From UBA3064 sp023258775 (GTDB taxonomy: Bacteria > Pseudomonadota > Gammaproteobacteria > Burkholderiales > Burkholderiaceae_E): a stretch of DNA of 64,000 nt. Location: positions 29,549-93,548 of the forward strand of contig JBIKXS010000008.1 in assembly GCA_044355655.1 (NCBI GenBank), given 5' to 3'. Every line of letters starts with the position of its first letter. Position 1 is the first letter of the stretch. The position numbers and the translations under genes were made by a program. Below, in pieces: positions 62,257 through 64,000 of the stretch. Under the pieces are notes generated by a model. It ran no database searches. It was not told where the DNA came from and saw only the letters and a program-made list of their open reading frames with translations.

Positions 62257-62343
62257 CGAGGAAAATACTCCGTCAACCTATCAACCATAATGACCTATAC
62301 CTAGATATCCGGCTAATTCGACAGTCCAGTTAAATAATCATTA

Positions 62344-62901
62344 CTAAGCCTTAACCTCTTTATGCATATTCAAAGCAACAATCGTCCGCTTTCCACTGGT
62401 TTTTGGAACGTGGTGAAACAGTATGCTTGGGAAAATAATAAACGCACCTGGAACAGGATTCACCTGGAGATGATTGTCGAAAACAATGGGCGCACAGTTT
62501 TTTTCCGCTTCCAAATAAGCGACACAAGAAAGGTCTGACGGGAAGTGGGAGTGACTGACTGTGTGATCGGCTGTCTCGTAAATAGCACCCCAACAATTCC
62601 AAACTTTGAAACTAACCACCTTTGGATCGACATTCCAATGCATCTTCGCCGCTTCGCTGCAAAGTGATTCGGCTAGTCGACATAAAGGGCCTAGTTTAGG
62701 ATTTATAAGGTGGCTCACCCACGGGCTCATGTAGACCGACTTTACATTTGAAACAACGGGCGTCGGGTGAGTTTTCCGTAACTCTTCAATCCCTATCCTT
62801 GCCAACAATAGCTCGGGCGCATCAGGTCTGAGTTGAAAGCCAAAAATCGGCAATGTCGTAGGAGCGGAAAATTTTGACTGGGATAACACGTTCACTTGCA
62901 T
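62344..62901 (-). CDS. 2OG-Fe(II) oxygenase-like protein
   Basis: 185 residues. The layout fits the small putative 2OG-Fe(II) oxygenases of the TIGR02466 type: HSHFPSDLSCVAYLE (His117, His119, Asp123), PVPGAFIIFPSILFHHVPKTSGKRTIVALNMH (His163/His164 and Arg172 as distal iron and 2-oxoglutarate ligands). No signal peptide. Substrate unknown. It lies between the flagellar FliK-like gene and the repetitive protein, same strand. Confidence 0.75.
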   Translation of the reverse strand: MQVNVLSQSKFSAPTTLPIFGFQLRPDAPELLLARIGIEELRKTHPTPVVSNVKSVYMSPWVSHLINPKLGPLCRLAESLCSEAAKMHWNVDPKVVSFKVWNCWGAIYETADHTVSHSHFPSDLSCVAYLEAEKNCAPIVFDNHLQVNPVPGAFIIFPSILFHHVPKTSGKRTIVALNMHKEVKA

Positions 62902-62977
62902 GCTACGGAATCTCCGGTTCAGGTTGGAGAATCAAAGGACAAACTGATCGATTCTTTAATTACGGGTTAAATGAGCA

Positions 62978-64000
62978 TTATGGTTTTAGGGGATCGATAA
63001 ATCCTAGCGGTGCTACCTCAAACCAGACATCAATAACGACACCTTGTCGCCCGGCTTGGTCGGTATAGGCGGACTGTAATCTGACTTCATGACCCGATTG
63101 CCACCAACTCACCTCATTCGCTGAGATATTTATTGCAACGATGTCATATCCAGCTATAGGCTCAAGTTCATGAGGCTGACTAAGGCCATCAGTATCAAGA
63201 TCTCGCCAAACAAATAAGCCATCCCAAATCGAGTCGCGCTCGTCGATTATCCCATCTGAATTGTCGTCCAGGTCGCTCAACGCGTCAAAACCATTGGATG
63301 CCCTTGTGCCGTCTTTTAGAATCGTAGCGTCGCCGAAAAGTTCTCGCCCAGAATCAATGCGCCCATTTCCATTCAGATCACGAACAAGAAGACCGTCTTC
63401 TGCTGTTACCCATCCAGTTTGCATTGGACTACCCGTGCCAGCAATATCAAAAACGACACCTTTCTCGAGCGGCAATAATGCAAAGCCATCGTATTGAAGA
63501 TCAAGTACCAGAGGACTAACCGCGCCATTGGTTTTACGCATGATTGATGCAATGTCGTCGGTAGCCATTTGACCCCACTGGGACGTGAATATCGAAACAA
63601 ATTGGTTTGCAGAATACTCTCCAGCGAGGCTACTCCACTGACTTGTCGTTAGGCCTCGAAGATCGTCGCCGGCCATCGAGGACCACTGGCCCGTCGTTAG
63701 TTCCACCAAATCATCGCTTGCCATCACCGACCACTGGCCCGTCGTTAGTGCCACCAAGTCGTCTGTTGCTACCACACCCCACTGAACCGTCGTCAGACCT
63801 CGCAAATCATCACTTGCCATCACCGACCACTGGCCCGTCGTTAGTGCCACCAAGTCGTCTGTTGCTACCACACCCCACTGAACCGTCGTCAGACCTCGCA
63901 AATCATCACTTGCCATCACCGACCACTGGCTCGTCGTTAGTGCTACCAAGTCATCGCTTGCCATCACCGACCATTGAGACGTTGTTAGTGCAAGGAGATC
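62978..64000 (-). CDS. Large repetitive protein, C-terminal part (cut by window edge)
   Basis: The frame is open to the right edge, so only the last 340 or so residues are seen. From the N-terminal side: at least seven tandem 16-residue repeats of the form LTTxQWxVMASDDLxx (about 1-125), a degenerate copy, then a globular end with Asp-rich calcium-binding-like loops (DLNGNGRIDSGRELFG and DLDDNSDGIIDERD). This end resembles the C-terminal domain of large RTX-like or haem-utilisation-type secreted proteins, so secretion is likely but not shown. Its N-terminus and transporter are outside the window. Confidence 0.8.
   Translation of the reverse strand, partial: DLLALTTSQWSVMASDDLVALTTSQWSVMASDDLRGLTTVQWGVVATDDLVALTTGQWSVMASDDLRGLTTVQWGVVATDDLVALTTGQWSVMASDDLVELTTGQWSSMAGDDLRGLTTSQWSSLAGEYSANQFVSIFTSQWGQMATDDIASIMRKTNGAVSPLVLDLQYDGFALLPLEKGVVFDIAGTGSPMQTGWVTAEDGLLVRDLNGNGRIDSGRELFGDATILKDGTRASNGFDALSDLDDNSDGIIDERDSIWDGLFVWRDLDTDGLSQPHELEPIAGYDIVAINISANEVSWWQSGHEVRLQSAYTDQAGRQGVVIDVWFEVAPLGFIDPLKP
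63630..64000. repeat. 48-bp tandem repeats with 96-bp higher-order period
   Basis: Units of 48 bp repeat within the gene on the minus strand and extend past the right edge. Alternate units are more alike (VQWGVVATDDLVA versus GQWSVMASDDLRG types), giving nearly identical 96-bp blocks, for example around 63740-63835 and 63836-63931. Near identity at the DNA level points to recent duplication or gene conversion. Confidence 0.88.

Noticed and set aside
62905..62940. Inverted repeat ahead of the oxygenase-like gene considered as a terminator
   Set aside because: An 8-bp stem with one mismatch and no T run on the minus strand; too weak to call.
63630..64000. Regular repeats at the right edge considered as a CRISPR array
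   Set aside because: The 48-bp units are contiguous, in frame and translated within one protein.

Overview
The window looks like chromosome from a betaproteobacterium, most likely order Burkholderiales. The reasons are the moderate GC content, polyhydroxyalkanoate genes (phaZ, a BktB-type thiolase), the DUF1841 and Mth938-like proteins, an RnfB-type ferredoxin protein next to nth, the neighbourhood clpB / moaE-moaD-moeA / thrC-hom-alaC, and the rpsF-priB-rpsR-rplI-dnaB operon. No tRNA, rRNA, insertion sequence, prophage or CRISPR array was seen.

Positions 1-28644 are core metabolism and housekeeping. A truncated clpB is followed by an Old Yellow Enzyme-type oxidoreductase, three molybdenum-cofactor genes, and a threonine/alanine block (thrC, hom, alaC). 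Next come a one-cysteine-like Bcp peroxiredoxin, a PIN-PhoH protein, the ribosomal/primosomal operon ending in dnaB, and pncB with a LutC-like gene and a hydroxyacid dehydrogenase. Then follow fdxA-phaZ-rnfB-nth-DUF1841, a DUF47/Pit phosphate-uptake pair, an esterase, bktB, rpiA, argA, yggX and a small cysteine-rich protein. Several gaps and gene ends here carry short tandem duplications (near 1900-2016, 9547-9597, 21124-21222, 24201-24250, 26287-26530 and 26631-26724), some of which have been translated into protein tails.

Positions 28580-62256 are a large flagellar region. On the minus strand it runs fliF-fliH-fliI-fliJ-fliK, fliL-fliM-fliN-fliOP-fliQ-fliR, a cysteine-rich lipoprotein, a carbonic-anhydrase-like protein, flgB through flgL, motA-motB, three small envelope proteins (two with Sel1 repeats) and flhB. 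On the plus strand lie fleS-fleR (two-component, sigma-54 activator) and fliE. A separate minus-strand pair, a FliK-like protein and a stand-alone FlhB C-terminal domain, follows. A sequence matching the sigma-54 consensus precedes flgB and a near match precedes fliE, which fits control by FleR.

The flagellar region has several departures from the usual plan. fliG is missing between fliF and fliH. FliM lacks the N-terminal CheY-binding peptide. FliO and FliP form one reading frame. FliF carries a long charged coiled coil before its FliG-binding end. An exported alpha-carbonic-anhydrase-like protein that has lost two of its three zinc ligands sits with an unrecognised lipoprotein just upstream of flgB. 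Together with the Sel1 and membrane proteins beside motAB, these are the best candidates in this window for an undescribed, lineage-specific flagellar motor or envelope apparatus. The window closes with a 2-oxoglutarate/iron oxygenase-like gene and the C-terminal part of a long repetitive, probably surface-located or secreted, protein.
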